62,726 nucleotides of DNA from an uncultured Prochlorococcus sp. (GCA_902571335.1 CACGBT010000008.1:1-62726), one strand, 5' to 3'; positions 9,083-18,693 are shown, counted from the first letter of the stretch. Translations and numbers: made by a program. Notes: a model not told the origin generated them from the sequence alone.

Positions 9083-10846
9083 ATGCCAAATATACATAAA
9101 CCTTTTCATCAAAAATATAGACCAAACAATTTAGACGAACTGGTTGGGCAAAAATTTATATCAATTACACTCAAGCAAGCACTATTAACAAAAAAAATTG
9201 CTCCTGCATATCTTTTTAATGGTCCAAGAGGTACTGGAAAAACATCAAGTGCAAGAATATTTGCAAAATCTCTAAATTGCCAAGCATTCGAGCAGCCTAC
9301 GATAAATCCCTGTTGTAAATGTGACTTATGTAAACAAATTACAGATGGGAACGCTCTTGATATTATCGAGATTGATGCAGCATCAAATACAGGAGTAGAA
9401 AATATAAGAGAAATTATAGAAAGAGCGAGATTTGCGCCTACTCAAGCGAGATGGAAAGTATACGTTATTGATGAATGTCATATGCTTTCAACGGCAGCTT
9501 CAAATGCTTTACTAAAAACAATTGAAGAACCGCCTTCAAGAGTTGTATTTATCCTTGCGACTACAAATCCTGAGAGGGTATTAAATACAATACAAAGTAG
9601 ATGCCAAAAGTTCGATTTTAGAAGAATAAGCCCCAATGAAATTTTTCAACATTTATCAGAAATAGCAGAAAAAGAGTCCATTGAGTATGAAGTACAGGCG
9701 TTAAAAATGATTGCAAAAAGATCTAATGGAGGTATGAGAGATGCACAAAGTCTTCTAGAACAACTGAATCTTTTACCAGAAGGTATAACAATCAATAATA
9801 TCCAAAACCTGCTAGGAGAAGTATCAGAAATTGAATTAACAAATCTGATTAAATCATTGGTTGAGAATAATCCTGAGTCATTAATTATCACCTGCAACAA
9901 ACTATATGATGCTGGAAACGAACCCCTTCAAATAATTATCGGATTATTGAATATCACAAGAGATCTACTTTTATACTCTTCAAATAATAAATATTCAGAC
10001 CTTTATTATACGTCTGATGAATTTCAAGATGAATTGGATAAAATCTCAAAAAAAATAAATAAATCAACAATAATTAAATGGCATAATAATCTGAGAAACA
10101 TTGAATATCAAATCAAAACAAGTGATAATCCAAGGCTCTGGTTTGAAATACATTTAACTGGCCTTCTAAATAATCAAGAGATAAATAGTCTTAAAAATAA
10201 AGAAGAAAGTAAAAATAATGCGACTGAGAAGAAGCATGAAAGCATAAAAAACATAGAAATAATTAAAAAAGAAAATATGTCTAATGAAATTCAAAAACCA
10301 AATATCAAGAAAGAGATAAGTAGCGAGGAATTGATAGAAAAAAAAGACGAAAAATTAGAAAAATTTGACGTTCTTGAAAAAGAAAGTACGAGAAATATTT
10401 CTGACAATAACCAAAATAATCCTGGATCAAATAATTTAAAAGATAAATGGGAATTAATTCTTTCTAAAGTAGAGTTACCATCAACAAAAATGCTACTTTC
10501 ACAACAAGCCGAACTTGAAAGTCTTGATTCAGATAAAATCACAATTTCATTATCTCCAAACTGGGAAAATATGATAAAAAGCAGAAAAGTTATAATTGAA
10601 AATACTGTAAAAAAGATATTTGGAGATCAAATAATACTTAACTTTTCCACCAAAAAATTAAATAAAAGTAACCCAACAAACACACCAGAAATAACCCAAA
10701 ATAAAGTAAATAATGTTCGTCCAAGCAAAAAAATAGAACCAAAAACTAATTCGTCAAAAAAAATATCTAACGAGGAAACTTATGATGATAGTTCAAAGAA
10801 CTTAGCAAATTTTTTTAATGGAGAAATTATAGATCTTGATGAATAA
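9083..10846 (+). CDS. dnaX: DNA polymerase III subunits gamma/tau
   Basis: This 587-residue clamp-loader ATPase has Walker A GPRGTGKT at 47-54, a zinc module (C-x10-CC-x-C-x2-C near 70-90), and the Walker B/DExx motif DECHMLS. It forms the clamp loader; the full-length tau form would also bridge polymerase and helicase. The region after residue ~370 is charged, low-complexity and Lys/Glu/Asn-rich, followed by a folded C-terminal domain (about 450-525). No intein is present. Around codons 419-421 an A8 run lies 9 bases after a GAGGA sequence. A -1 shift there would end after 7 more codons, giving a 428-residue gamma-like product. The gene ends 1 base before the convergent GT2 gene. Confidence 0.96.
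   Translation: MPNIHKPFHQKYRPNNLDELVGQKFISITLKQALLTKKIAPAYLFNGPRGTGKTSSARIFAKSLNCQAFEQPTINPCCKCDLCKQITDGNALDIIEIDAASNTGVENIREIIERARFAPTQARWKVYVIDECHMLSTAASNALLKTIEEPPSRVVFILATTNPERVLNTIQSRCQKFDFRRISPNEIFQHLSEIAEKESIEYEVQALKMIAKRSNGGMRDAQSLLEQLNLLPEGITINNIQNLLGEVSEIELTNLIKSLVENNPESLIITCNKLYDAGNEPLQIIIGLLNITRDLLLYSSNNKYSDLYYTSDEFQDELDKISKKINKSTIIKWHNNLRNIEYQIKTSDNPRLWFEIHLTGLLNNQEINSLKNKEESKNNATEKKHESIKNIEIIKKENMSNEIQKPNIKKEISSEELIEKKDEKLEKFDVLEKESTRNISDNNQNNPGSNNLKDKWELILSKVELPSTKMLLSQQAELESLDSDKITISLSPNWENMIKSRKVIIENTVKKIFGDQIILNFSTKKLNKSNPTNTPEITQNKVNNVRPSKKIEPKTNSSKKISNEETYDDSSKNLANFFNGEIIDLDE
10325..10345 (+). promoter_or_regulatory. Candidate -1 frameshift signal in dnaX (internal SD plus A8 slippery run)
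   Basis: GAGGA at 10325-10329 lies 9 bases before the heptamer A-AAA-AAA (10339-10345) in the dnaX frame. The whole run is A8 (10338-10345), followed by G. After a -1 slip the new frame reads seven codons (R R K I R K I) and stops at TGA 10366-10368. The arrangement mirrors the E. coli dnaX signal, which has an upstream SD-like stimulator, but only a weak AT-rich stem is possible downstream. This is inference from sequence alone. Confidence 0.4.
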
Positions 10847-10847
10847 A

Positions 10848-12149
10848 TTAAACTCCAGTATGAAGAGTTTTTCGCCAGAGTATCTTTTTAGGGAAAATAG
10901 ACATCTTTATTGTTACCCAGGGGATTACTAAAAACCAATGTGATAAATAAAAAACCGATACAAATACCATCAAAAAATTTTCTTTTTTTAATACAGGTAC
11001 TTCACTTTTGCAAGAAGAACCGTACCAAAAAGCAATTCCAGATAACATAAAAGCTGTAAATGAAATAGGCCAGTAAATCGGTGAATCTAATAAAGCAAAA
11101 CTGAAAAATAAATCAAAAATAGAAATGATTGGTAGTGCATATTGCAAGATGAAGAAGTAAGTTAGATCAAATTTTTGCAAATAATCAATTTTATTGGTAA
11201 ATAATTGATCTCCATAATCAAAGAATCTTTGCAAACCCCCCTCTGCCCATCTTTGCCTTTGCGCTAATAGAGCATTTAAATTCTCAACTGCTTCCTCCAT
11301 GACTGGAGGATCCCATAAGATTCCAATTCTAGATTTTGATAATAATAACCTTAAACTCAAATCAAGATCATCTGTAACCGTGTCTTCATTAAAAGAACCA
11401 CATGCCAATAATGTATCTTTCTTAATTAATTGGCCATTTCCCCTTAATTCAGAAACTCCAGAAACTGATAATCTTCCATATTGAAAGATTGCATCCATAG
11501 CCATCTCCATTGACTGACAGGAAGTTAAAAAATTCTTACTTACATTTGTCACTGATTTTCTTAGTTGAACTGCAGACCAATCACCCTCTTCGACAAAACT
11601 AAATAACCTTATCAAAGAATCTTGTTTTAATTCAGCATCTGCATCCAAAACTAATAACCATTCACCATGAGTAAACTTCAAGGCATAATTTAAAGCTCCT
11701 GATTTTCCTCCTCCTGCGTTTGGAGACCGACTTACGACTTTTAGCTTTTCATATTGTCTAGATAATCGATCTAAAATTAAAGGCGTCTTATCAGAACTGC
11801 CATCATCGATTATGTAAATATTTAATTTATGTGTTGGATAATCTAAACTAAATAATCTTTCAACTAATCTTGCTATAACATTCTCTTCATCTCGAGCTGC
11901 GACTAAAATATCTAGCACCGGTAACTCTTTATTTCGAATTTTGCTGCTTACAGTATTTGAAACATTGTTCCTTTTAAAATTTCTAGAAATAACTATTAAA
12001 CCGTAAAAAACAATCACAAAAGAAAGAGTCAATATAAAATAAAAAAAATTTTCGATATTGTAAGCATGAGGAATAAAAGCTACTAAAAAACAAGCACTAA
12101 AAAATATGAATGACTTCAATCTTCGATTTTTATAAAAACCCTTACTCAT
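10848..12149 (-). CDS. Membrane-bound family 2 glycosyltransferase
   Basis: This 433-residue GT2 enzyme has two N-terminal membrane segments (about 13-30 and 35-55). The catalytic domain carries IDDGSSD (114-120), DADAE (169-173) and QRQRWAEGG (about 300), the D, DxD and QxxRW signature of processive synthases. At least three C-terminal membrane segments follow. It resembles the cellulose, hyaluronan and PNAG synthase-like group. The sugar donor and product cannot be read from sequence; a cell-surface polysaccharide or glycolipid is likely. It is downstream of the SpoIID-like gene on the same strand (27-base gap), consistent with a shared envelope role. Confidence 0.85.
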   Translation of the reverse strand: MSKGFYKNRRLKSFIFFSACFLVAFIPHAYNIENFFYFILTLSFVIVFYGLIVISRNFKRNNVSNTVSSKIRNKELPVLDILVAARDEENVIARLVERLFSLDYPTHKLNIYIIDDGSSDKTPLILDRLSRQYEKLKVVSRSPNAGGGKSGALNYALKFTHGEWLLVLDADAELKQDSLIRLFSFVEEGDWSAVQLRKSVTNVSKNFLTSCQSMEMAMDAIFQYGRLSVSGVSELRGNGQLIKKDTLLACGSFNEDTVTDDLDLSLRLLLSKSRIGILWDPPVMEEAVENLNALLAQRQRWAEGGLQRFFDYGDQLFTNKIDYLQKFDLTYFFILQYALPIISIFDLFFSFALLDSPIYWPISFTAFMLSGIAFWYGSSCKSEVPVLKKENFLMVFVSVFYLSHWFLVIPWVTIKMSIFPKKILWRKTLHTGV

Positions 12150-12176
12150 AAAAGTAAATTTTTAATTACTTAACTT

Positions 12177-13715
12177 TCATTGAGACAATATCTCAATTTT
12201 TTTCAGTTTTGCATCTCCATAGTAATGATTCAATATTTGTTCATAAGAGAATCCTAATTTAGCCATTTCAATTGCTCCTGACTGAGATAAACCTACACCA
12301 TGACCGAAGCCTCCTCCTCTTAAAAGCCATAAATCATCATTTAATTTATTAATAGTAAACAAATTACTAGGTATAAAATTTAATACCCGTCGAATATCAT
12401 CTTTAACCAGAACAATAGATTTGTTAAATTTGTCCATTTGTATTTCCAATTTTGTCACTCTGCCACTAGACCCACGTTCAATAGAATTTAAATCCAAAAC
12501 ATCATCATTAATATCTATAAGTTTGTTTTTAATTAACTTTTCTTTAATTTCAAGACTAGAGATTTTCTTGTTCCATCGAAAAAGAGAATGATTACTCCCA
12601 TAAAACTGTTCTTTATCAAAATCTAAAAAATTATTTAAATCAGATTCATTTATAATTGGAAGTTTAAAAATTTTATTTAATGATTTAGAACCATCTATGA
12701 TTGAATTGAAATAAGAATAATCTTGAATTTGCCAAGACTCGCCTGCAGTAGCAGATATTCCACCATTAGAACCATGGTAAAAAGCATTTATTGGTTGATT
12801 TCCATAAGTGAGAATTAAATTTGAAGTTTCTTCTATAGCTTTTTGTACGTTTTTATTTGAAATCTTAGAAGGCTTATAAACTTGACATTGAGTGCTTATA
12901 CATAAATGATATTTATCCATATTAAATCTTTCAGAATTAAAGATTCCCCAAGTTCTTGCAATAACGGCTTGAGCCTTGAGTGCTTCTAAAGGAGAATTCG
13001 GTCCAATTTCATATGGCAAAACACCTGCCAAATAGTCGTCAAATTCAATTTTTTGAACTAAGGTCCAAGTTCCATATAAATCCTTTATTAAATAAAAATT
13101 TTTCCCAAAATTAATACCATTTATTTTTATTTTCTCTTCAGAATATACATATATAGGACCTTCAAGTTTCATATCACTGTAGTCATTTCTAAGAACAGGA
13201 GTAATTTGAAAATTTTTTATTTTTCTGAAAATCTTATTTTTTAATTCAAACTGTGGCAGATCATCTTGAAATGGAATCCATACTTCCCAATTTTTAGGGT
13301 AAGCAACAGTCGTCTCAAATCCTTTATCTCTTAGTTTCTCTGATTGTTTTTTTGCCGATTCATAGCTAGCAAAAGGGCCAAAAACAATTCTTTCAATTGT
13401 TTTTGGATTTTTGACGGGAATATCCGCCCAGGTAATATTTATCTGTTTTGATTTATGTTTAATACCGTTGGACGATATCAAGTTTAAAAAACCATTATTA
13501 GTTGTAAAGTTTATATTCTTTTTCTCCGAAAAGCTATCATTCTCCCCGCCTAAATATTGCTTTAAACCAATTAAAAATTTTCCTTTTTTAATTTCATTAT
13601 GGAGTTCAATCTTTAGCAATTCTTCTCCTTTTGCATTTGAAATAAATTTAGTGTTTATTATTAGAAGAGAAATACAGCCTAAAAATAAGTTTAAAAAGGC
13701 AAATTTAAGTTTCAT
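12177..13715 (-). CDS. SpoIID/LytB domain protein with SPOR-like N-terminal region
   Basis: This 512-residue exported protein has a hydrophobic N-terminal segment (LKFAFLNLFLGCISLLI) that fits a signal peptide or anchor. A region around 120-160 (FGPFASYESAKKQSEKLRDKG) looks like a SPOR-type glycan-binding repeat. The SpoIID core follows, with LAGVLPYEIGPNSPLEALKA, the HGSNGG segment and GGGFGHGVGLSQSGA near the C-terminus. SpoIID is a peptidoglycan lytic transglycosylase in sporulating Firmicutes. Cyanobacterial homologues are widespread, and a role in cell-wall remodelling is the likely reading. It is upstream of the GT2 gene and divergent from rpmI. Confidence 0.88.
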   Translation of the reverse strand: MKLKFAFLNLFLGCISLLIINTKFISNAKGEELLKIELHNEIKKGKFLIGLKQYLGGENDSFSEKKNINFTTNNGFLNLISSNGIKHKSKQINITWADIPVKNPKTIERIVFGPFASYESAKKQSEKLRDKGFETTVAYPKNWEVWIPFQDDLPQFELKNKIFRKIKNFQITPVLRNDYSDMKLEGPIYVYSEEKIKINGINFGKNFYLIKDLYGTWTLVQKIEFDDYLAGVLPYEIGPNSPLEALKAQAVIARTWGIFNSERFNMDKYHLCISTQCQVYKPSKISNKNVQKAIEETSNLILTYGNQPINAFYHGSNGGISATAGESWQIQDYSYFNSIIDGSKSLNKIFKLPIINESDLNNFLDFDKEQFYGSNHSLFRWNKKISSLEIKEKLIKNKLIDINDDVLDLNSIERGSSGRVTKLEIQMDKFNKSIVLVKDDIRRVLNFIPSNLFTINKLNDDLWLLRGGGFGHGVGLSQSGAIEMAKLGFSYEQILNHYYGDAKLKKIEILSQ

Positions 13716-13751
13716 AAATTAGAACTTTCCTTATCAATTAAAAACTTTAAT

Positions 13752-13780
13752 TTGCACCAATGCGTATAAAGGTTTAGATT
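13752..13780 (+). promoter_or_regulatory. Putative sigma-70-type promoter for rpmI-rplT
   Basis: TTGCAC (13752-13757) and TAGATT (13775-13780) are separated by 17 bases. This predicts a transcript starting around 13787 and a leader of only ~20 bases before the rpmI ATG. Such a leader is too short for an L20-type autoregulatory structure. Confidence 0.4.
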
Positions 13781-13806
13781 ATCCTAATTAAACACATTTG
13801 ACTTAA

Positions 13807-14004
13807 ATGTCTAAACTAAAAACTCGTAAATCAGCTGCCAAAAGATTTAAAGCTACTGCGACGGGTAAATTCATGAGAAGAAGAGCTTTCCATAATCATT
13901 TACTTGATCATAAAAGCTCAAAATTAAAAAGACATCTATCAACAAAAGCCGTAGTTGATGAAAGAGATGCTGATAATGTAAGATTAATGATTCCATACGC
14001 ATAA
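13807..14004 (+). CDS. rpmI: 50S ribosomal protein L35
   Basis: This 65-residue basic protein carries the L35 signature [17 protein letters not shown] near the N-terminus and an RxxH-rich middle. Length is normal. It is followed after 28 bases by rplT on the same strand. The usual infC gene is not upstream; a divergent SpoIID-like gene is there instead, and a promoter-like sequence lies directly ahead. Confidence 0.97.
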
Positions 14005-14032
14005 ATCTTTAACCAATTTTCATTAGATATTC

Positions 14033-14380
14033 ATGGCACGGGTAAAAAGAGGCAACATAGCCAGAAAAAGAAGAAACAAAATCTTAAATCTTGCAAAAGG
14101 TTTTAGAGGCGGCAACAAAAATCTTTTCAGAACCGCAAACCAAAGAGTGATGAAAGCTCTTTGTAATGCTTATAGGGACAGAAGAAGAAGAAAAAGAGAT
14201 TTTAGAAGACTTTGGATCTCTAGAATTAACGCATCTGCGAGGATAAATGGAACAAACTATAGCAAGTTAATAAATGGGATGAAAAATGCAGAAATTATCA
14301 TCAACAGAAAAATGCTTGCTCAATTAGCATTAAACGATCCAAAGTGTTTTGAAAAAATTGTTTCTTCCGTTAGTAAGTAG
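14033..14380 (+). CDS. rplT: 50S ribosomal protein L20
   Basis: This 115-residue protein matches L20. It has a highly basic N-terminal extension ([18 protein letters not shown]) that threads into 23S rRNA, followed by the conserved AKGFRGG and [12 protein letters not shown] segments. It binds 23S rRNA early in 50S assembly. It is co-oriented with rpmI (28-base gap), so the two are very probably one transcript. A TPR-protein gene follows after 39 bases. Confidence 0.98.
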   Translation: MARVKRGNIARKRRNKILNLAKGFRGGNKNLFRTANQRVMKALCNAYRDRRRRKRDFRRLWISRINASARINGTNYSKLINGMKNAEIIINRKMLAQLALNDPKCFEKIVSSVSK

Positions 14381-14419
14381 AAAAAAAAGAATATAATAAA
14401 TAAAAGTAAATTATAAATA

Positions 14420-14977
14420 ATGGAAATATCTTCCTTTCAATCTTATTTAATAATTCTTTTTGTTGTATTAATAATAATTTCTATTTTTGTATTCAGACAA
14501 TTTCTAAAAACAAGAAGTGAAGAATTAAATTTAGTAAAATTCGAGCAGAAAGGTTTAGATTCTCTCACTCAAGCTACAGAATTATATGAATTTGGGTCTA
14601 TTCAGATAAAAAAAAGATTATATTCTGAAGCTACTAAAACTTTTTTAAAAGCAATTGAAAATTATGAAAATGAACCTGATGAAGCCAAAGCGATAATAAA
14701 TAATGCTTTAGGATTTTCTTATGCTGCTCAAAATGAATTTAAGAAAGCAATTAAACACTATAAATCTGCAATAAAATCACTTCCAGAATATCCTATAGCG
14801 CTAAATAACCTCGCATCAGCACAACAGCGTTTACTTGAGTACGACTTGGCATATGAAACTTATCAAAAGGTTTTGGTGATAGATCCAAAAAACAAAACAG
14901 CAATTAAAAAAAGTAAGGAGTTAGAAAAAAGAAACAATTATGAACCTTATAAAGGTATTAAAGATAAGGGATTCTAA
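14420..14977 (+). CDS. Membrane-anchored TPR repeat protein
   Basis: The 185-residue protein starts with a single strong transmembrane segment (about residues 8-27, [17 protein letters not shown]). Three or so tetratricopeptide repeats follow (about 55-170), seen in the patterns [20 protein letters not shown] and [18 protein letters not shown]. TPRs bind other proteins. The topology suggests a membrane-tethered scaffold, possibly at the thylakoid or cytoplasmic membrane. It sits 2 bases before thiG and 39 bases after rplT. No specific partner can be named. Confidence 0.8.
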   Translation: MEISSFQSYLIILFVVLIIISIFVFRQFLKTRSEELNLVKFEQKGLDSLTQATELYEFGSIQIKKRLYSEATKTFLKAIENYENEPDEAKAIINNALGFSYAAQNEFKKAIKHYKSAIKSLPEYPIALNNLASAQQRLLEYDLAYETYQKVLVIDPKNKTAIKKSKELEKRNNYEPYKGIKDKGF

Positions 14978-14979
14978 AT

Positions 14980-15774
14980 ATGGAAAATTATTCTTCTTTA
15001 GTAATTTATGGAAAACAATTTTCTAGTAGATTAATGGTTGGTACTGGCAAATACAAATCTACTCAAGATATGGTGGAAAGTTTGTCAAATTCTGAAACGG
15101 AAATTATAACAGTCGCTGTTAGAAGAATTAAAAATGATAAGACCGGAGAAAATTTACTCGAAAAGATCAACTGGGAAAAATACTGGATGCTTCCTAATAC
15201 AGCTGGTTGTGTTAATTCCGATGAGGCAGTCAGAATAGCAATTTTAGGTAGAGAACTTGCAAAATTATCTGGTCAAGAAGAAAATAATTTTGTGAAGTTA
15301 GAAGTTATTCCTGACAAAAAGTATTTGCTACCAGATCCAATAGAAACTCTTAAAGCAGCCGAAATTTTAATAAAAAAGGGTTTTGCTGTACTTCCCTATA
15401 TCAATGCAGATCCTATTCTTGCAAAAAGACTAGAAGAAATAGGTTGTGCAACTGTAATGCCATTAGGCTCTCCCATAGGATCCGGGCAAGGTTTGTTAAA
15501 TTTATCAAATATAAGGATTATTATTGAGAATGCAAAAGTGCCAGTAATAATTGACGCAGGAATTGGGGTACCTAGTGAAGCTTCTCAAGCTATGGAAATT
15601 GGAGCTGATGGTGTTTTAATCAATAGTGCAATAGCACAAGCTGCAAATCCTCCTCTAATGGCTCAAGCGATAAATTATAGTGTGAAAGCTGGCAGGCAAG
15701 CTTTTCTGGCAGGAAGAATTAAAAAACAAGACTTTGCAGTAGCAAGTTCGCCGGAAAACAACATATCTATCTAA
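14980..15774 (+). CDS. thiG: Thiazole synthase
   Basis: This 264-residue TIM-barrel enzyme assembles the thiazole phosphate of thiamine from deoxyxylulose 5-phosphate, dehydroglycine and ThiS thiocarboxylate. The N-terminal [11 protein letters not shown] motif, the catalytic lysine K106 in VKLEVI, and the [10 protein letters not shown] and [11 protein letters not shown] phosphate-binding loops are present. Length is normal. The gene lies 2 bases after the TPR gene. The ThiO-like oxidase at 59700-60782 could supply dehydroglycine, which is inference. Confidence 0.97.
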   Translation: MENYSSLVIYGKQFSSRLMVGTGKYKSTQDMVESLSNSETEIITVAVRRIKNDKTGENLLEKINWEKYWMLPNTAGCVNSDEAVRIAILGRELAKLSGQEENNFVKLEVIPDKKYLLPDPIETLKAAEILIKKGFAVLPYINADPILAKRLEEIGCATVMPLGSPIGSGQGLLNLSNIRIIIENAKVPVIIDAGIGVPSEASQAMEIGADGVLINSAIAQAANPPLMAQAINYSVKAGRQAFLAGRIKKQDFAVASSPENNISI

Positions 15775-15944
15775 TTCTCTAAATTGAGAAAAGTTTAAAA
15801 GGAAAGTAAAAATTTATTATTTGCTTTTATTTATCGTATTAAGAAAGAAGATTTGAAACTATTTACAATGTTTTTTCGCAAAGTGGAAGCACGCTGTAGT
15901 AATTTAATAAATATATTATGAATCTTTTAATTCTGGAGTTCTGA

Positions 15945-17138
15945 GTGAAAGTTATTGTTCTAGGTGGAGATGGTTTTTGCGGTTGGCCTTGTGCGGTGAA
16001 TTTAGCAGAGCAAAATCATGATGTAATTATTGTCGACAATTTAAGTCGTAGAAAAATTGATATTGATCTAGAGGTAGAATCTTTAACTCCAATTTCATCT
16101 ATAACAGAACGACTTTCTGCATGGGAAGAGACTGGAGGCAAGCCTATGAGATTTCTTAACATGGATATCTCTAAGCAATATCAAAAATTACTCAATTTGC
16201 TCATTGATGAAAAACCAGATTCCGTGATCCATTTTGCAGAACAAAGAGCAGCACCATACTCAATGAAATCGAGTTTTACCAAAAGATATACAGTAGATAA
16301 TAATGTTAATGGCACCCACAACCTACTTGCTGCGATAGTAGAAAGTAATTTAGATATTCATGTTGTTCATTTAGGAACAATGGGAGTCTACGGATATGGA
16401 TCACATAGAGGTGCAACAATTCCAGAAGGTTATCTAAAAGTTGAAGTTCCACAACCTGATGGAAGCCGCTTTGAAGAAGAAATATTACACCCTGCAAGCC
16501 CAGGTAGTGTCTACCATATGACTAAAACTTTAGATCAATTATTATTTCTTTATTACAACAAAAATGATCTTGTAAGGATCACTGATCTACATCAAGGAAT
16601 TGTTTGGGGAACAAATACAGAAGCAACTTTAAAAGATCCTAGATTGACAAACCGATTTGACTATGACGGAGATTATGGAACTGTTTTAAACAGATTTCTA
16701 ATGCAAGCTGCAATTGGATATCCATTAAGTGTTCATGGGACAGGAGGGCAAACAAGAGCATTTATACATATCAAAGACTCTGTAAAATGCGTACAACTTG
16801 CTCTTGAAAATCCTCCAAAATCTGGAGAAAGAGTCAAAATCTTTAATCAAATGACTGAGAGTCATCAAGTCGGAGAACTAGCTAAAAAAGTTGCCTCTCT
16901 AACTGGAGCTGATATCAATTATTTACCAAATCCCAGGAATGAAGCAGTAGAAAATGATCTAATTGTTGATAATAAATGCTTTATAGAATTAGGTTTAAAC
17001 CCAACTACTCTTGATAATGGCTTACTAGAAGAAGTTGTTGAAGTTGCTAAAAAATACTCCAATAGATGTGATCTTAATCGCATACCTTGTGTTTCATCGT
17101 GGACAAAAAAACAAGCTGAGGCTATAAAGACTAATTAA
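15945..17138 (+). CDS. sqdB: UDP-sulfoquinovose synthase
   Basis: This 397-residue SDR-family enzyme converts UDP-glucose and sulfite to UDP-sulfoquinovose, the head-group donor for the thylakoid sulfolipid SQDG. The NAD-binding motif GGDGFCGWP (about 7-15) is characteristic of SQD1/SqdB. The YxxxK-type catalytic region appears as SVYHMTK. Length agrees with plant SQD1 without its transit peptide. The start is GTG 15945 with GGAG seven bases upstream. The 170 bases before it hold no gene, and only a very short inverted repeat follows thiG. sqdX follows 27 bases downstream. Sulfolipid lets Prochlorococcus spare phosphate in its membranes. Confidence 0.97.
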   Translation: MKVIVLGGDGFCGWPCAVNLAEQNHDVIIVDNLSRRKIDIDLEVESLTPISSITERLSAWEETGGKPMRFLNMDISKQYQKLLNLLIDEKPDSVIHFAEQRAAPYSMKSSFTKRYTVDNNVNGTHNLLAAIVESNLDIHVVHLGTMGVYGYGSHRGATIPEGYLKVEVPQPDGSRFEEEILHPASPGSVYHMTKTLDQLLFLYYNKNDLVRITDLHQGIVWGTNTEATLKDPRLTNRFDYDGDYGTVLNRFLMQAAIGYPLSVHGTGGQTRAFIHIKDSVKCVQLALENPPKSGERVKIFNQMTESHQVGELAKKVASLTGADINYLPNPRNEAVENDLIVDNKCFIELGLNPTTLDNGLLEEVVEVAKKYSNRCDLNRIPCVSSWTKKQAEAIKTN

Positions 17139-17165
17139 AATTTTTGAAATAGTTACCTTAAGAAA

Positions 17166-18299
17166 GTGAAAATTGCATTGTTTACTGAAACTTTTTTACC
17201 TAAAGTTGACGGCATAGTCACAAGACTAACTAAAACAATTGAATTTTTAATAAAAAATGGTGATGAAGTTATAATTTTTTGTCCAGAGGGGTGTCCAGAA
17301 TCATACATGGGAGCAACTGTAGTGGGAGTTGCTGCAATGCCATTACCCTTATACCCAGAGTTGAAGCTTGGTTTACCAGGTCCTGCAGTCTCAGATAAGT
17401 TAGAAAAATTTAACCCAGATTTGATACATGTTGTTAATCCAGCTGTACTTGGCTTAGGTGGCATATGGTTGGCGAAAACTAATAATATTCCCTTAATTGC
17501 TAGCTACCATACTCATCTTCCGAAATATCTGGAACATTACGGTATGGGTATGCTAGAGCCACTTTTGTGGGAATTACTTAAAGCAGCTCATAATCAAGCC
17601 TTGTTAAATTTATGTACTTCCACCGCTATGGTCAATGAATTAAAAGATAAAGGTATTCAAAGGACTGCTCTTTGGCAAAGAGGAGTAGATACTTACAGTT
17701 TCAGACCAGATTTAAGAAGTGAGAAAATGAGAGATAAATTATTTGGAAAATATAAAGATGCTAATTATTTATTGATTTATGTAGGAAGATTATCAGCAGA
17801 AAAACAAATTGAGAGAATTAAACCAGTCTTAGAAAGTATCCCTAATGCTTGTCTAGCACTTGTAGGTGACGGACCGTATAGAAACCAGCTTGAAAAAATC
17901 TTCGAAAATACCAAGACTAATTTCATAGGTTATTTATCTGGTCATGAACTTGCTAGCGCCTATGCCTCTGGAGATATATTTTTATTTCCCTCTAGTACAG
18001 AAACACTTGGTTTAGTTTTACTAGAAGCAATGGCCGCAGGATGTCCAGTTATCGGAGCCAACAAGGGAGGGATTCCAGATATAATTAGTGATGGGATTAA
18101 TGGTTGTTTATATGATCCAGATGAAAAAGATAATGGGGTACAAAGTTTGATTGAAGCAACAAAAAAAATTCTAGAGAATGAAGATAAAAGAGAAATTATG
18201 AGAAAAGAGGCACGAAAGGAAGCAGAAAAATGGGATTGGAATCAAGCAACGTTACAACTGCAAAATTATTATTCAGATACGCTCAAAGAAATAAATTAA
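17166..18299 (+). CDS. sqdX: Sulfolipid (SQDG) synthase, family GT4 glycosyltransferase
   Basis: This 377-residue GT-B glycosyltransferase transfers sulfoquinovose to diacylglycerol. The N-terminal KIALFTETFLPKVDG strand and the C-terminal donor-binding stretch FLFPSSTETLGLVLLEAMAAG (E-x7-E) are typical. Its position 27 bases after sqdB fixes the assignment: the two genes make the two-step SQDG pathway. The start is GTG 17166. The gene ends 15 bases before a convergent small gene. Confidence 0.94.
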   Translation: MKIALFTETFLPKVDGIVTRLTKTIEFLIKNGDEVIIFCPEGCPESYMGATVVGVAAMPLPLYPELKLGLPGPAVSDKLEKFNPDLIHVVNPAVLGLGGIWLAKTNNIPLIASYHTHLPKYLEHYGMGMLEPLLWELLKAAHNQALLNLCTSTAMVNELKDKGIQRTALWQRGVDTYSFRPDLRSEKMRDKLFGKYKDANYLLIYVGRLSAEKQIERIKPVLESIPNACLALVGDGPYRNQLEKIFENTKTNFIGYLSGHELASAYASGDIFLFPSSTETLGLVLLEAMAAGCPVIGANKGGIPDIISDGINGCLYDPDEKDNGVQSLIEATKKILENEDKREIMRKEARKEAEKWDWNQATLQLQNYYSDTLKEIN

Positions 18300-18314
18300 A
18301 TTTGATCTAAATTA

Positions 18315-18563
18315 TTATGCTACGTTTGGGGGCGTAGGATTACTATATGAACTTAAAGGAAGTATCAAAGTAGCTATATTTTGATTCTTTTCAGGCCTTT
18401 TTTTCTTTGAGAATTTTTTACCAAAAGGCACTCTTATAACATTAGTCCCCTCAATGGAACAAATATTTGAGTTATCTCCAGAAAAATTATTTACAAAATT
18501 TGGTAAGTTGACGTTTTTAACTGGCAGTTGCTTAACATTACCAGATTTAAAATCTTTGGTCAT
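18315..18563 (-). CDS. Small hypothetical protein (82 aa)
   Basis: No family is recognised. The 82 residues are polar and basic in the middle (GKKFSKKKRPEK) with a Pro/Ser-rich end; there is no signal peptide or membrane segment. It fills most of the 394-base gap between sqdX and gcvP and uses an ATG start. Coding character is plausible but not strong. It lies 130 bases downstream of gcvP on the same strand, so it may ride on that transcript. The 130 bases hold only AT-rich sequence and a small hairpin just after gcvP. Confidence 0.5.
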   Translation of the reverse strand: MTKDFKSGNVKQLPVKNVNLPNFVNNFSGDNSNICSIEGTNVIRVPFGKKFSKKKRPEKNQNIATLILPLSSYSNPTPPNVA

Positions 18564-18680
18564 AGCTTCAAATACCCCAAAAAAATTTGATGCTTGAATA
18601 TTTTAATAAAAAAATTTAAAAAAATTCTATAAGAAAATATTAAATTTTTATTCACATTGATAATAACTAAGTAAATACAG

Positions 18681-18692
18681 GGACGCTAGTCC
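18681..18692 (-). terminator. Small GGAC/GTCC hairpin directly after gcvP
   Basis: On the minus strand GGAC-TAGC-GTCC forms a 4-bp GC-rich stem with a 4-base loop, starting one base after the gcvP stop codon. It is among the few GC-rich spots in this AT-rich gap. No U-tract follows, so it is not a classical intrinsic terminator. It could be a 3'-end stabiliser or chance. Confidence 0.25.
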
Positions 18693-18693
18693 T

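Noticed and set aside
10757..10764. Second A8 run near the 3' end of dnaX as a slippery site
   Set aside because: It has no SD-like element at the right distance, and a shift there would remove only the last few tens of residues.
15775..15790. TTCTC...GAGAA inverted repeat after thiG as terminator
   Set aside because: Only 5 bp of stem and no U-tract follows.
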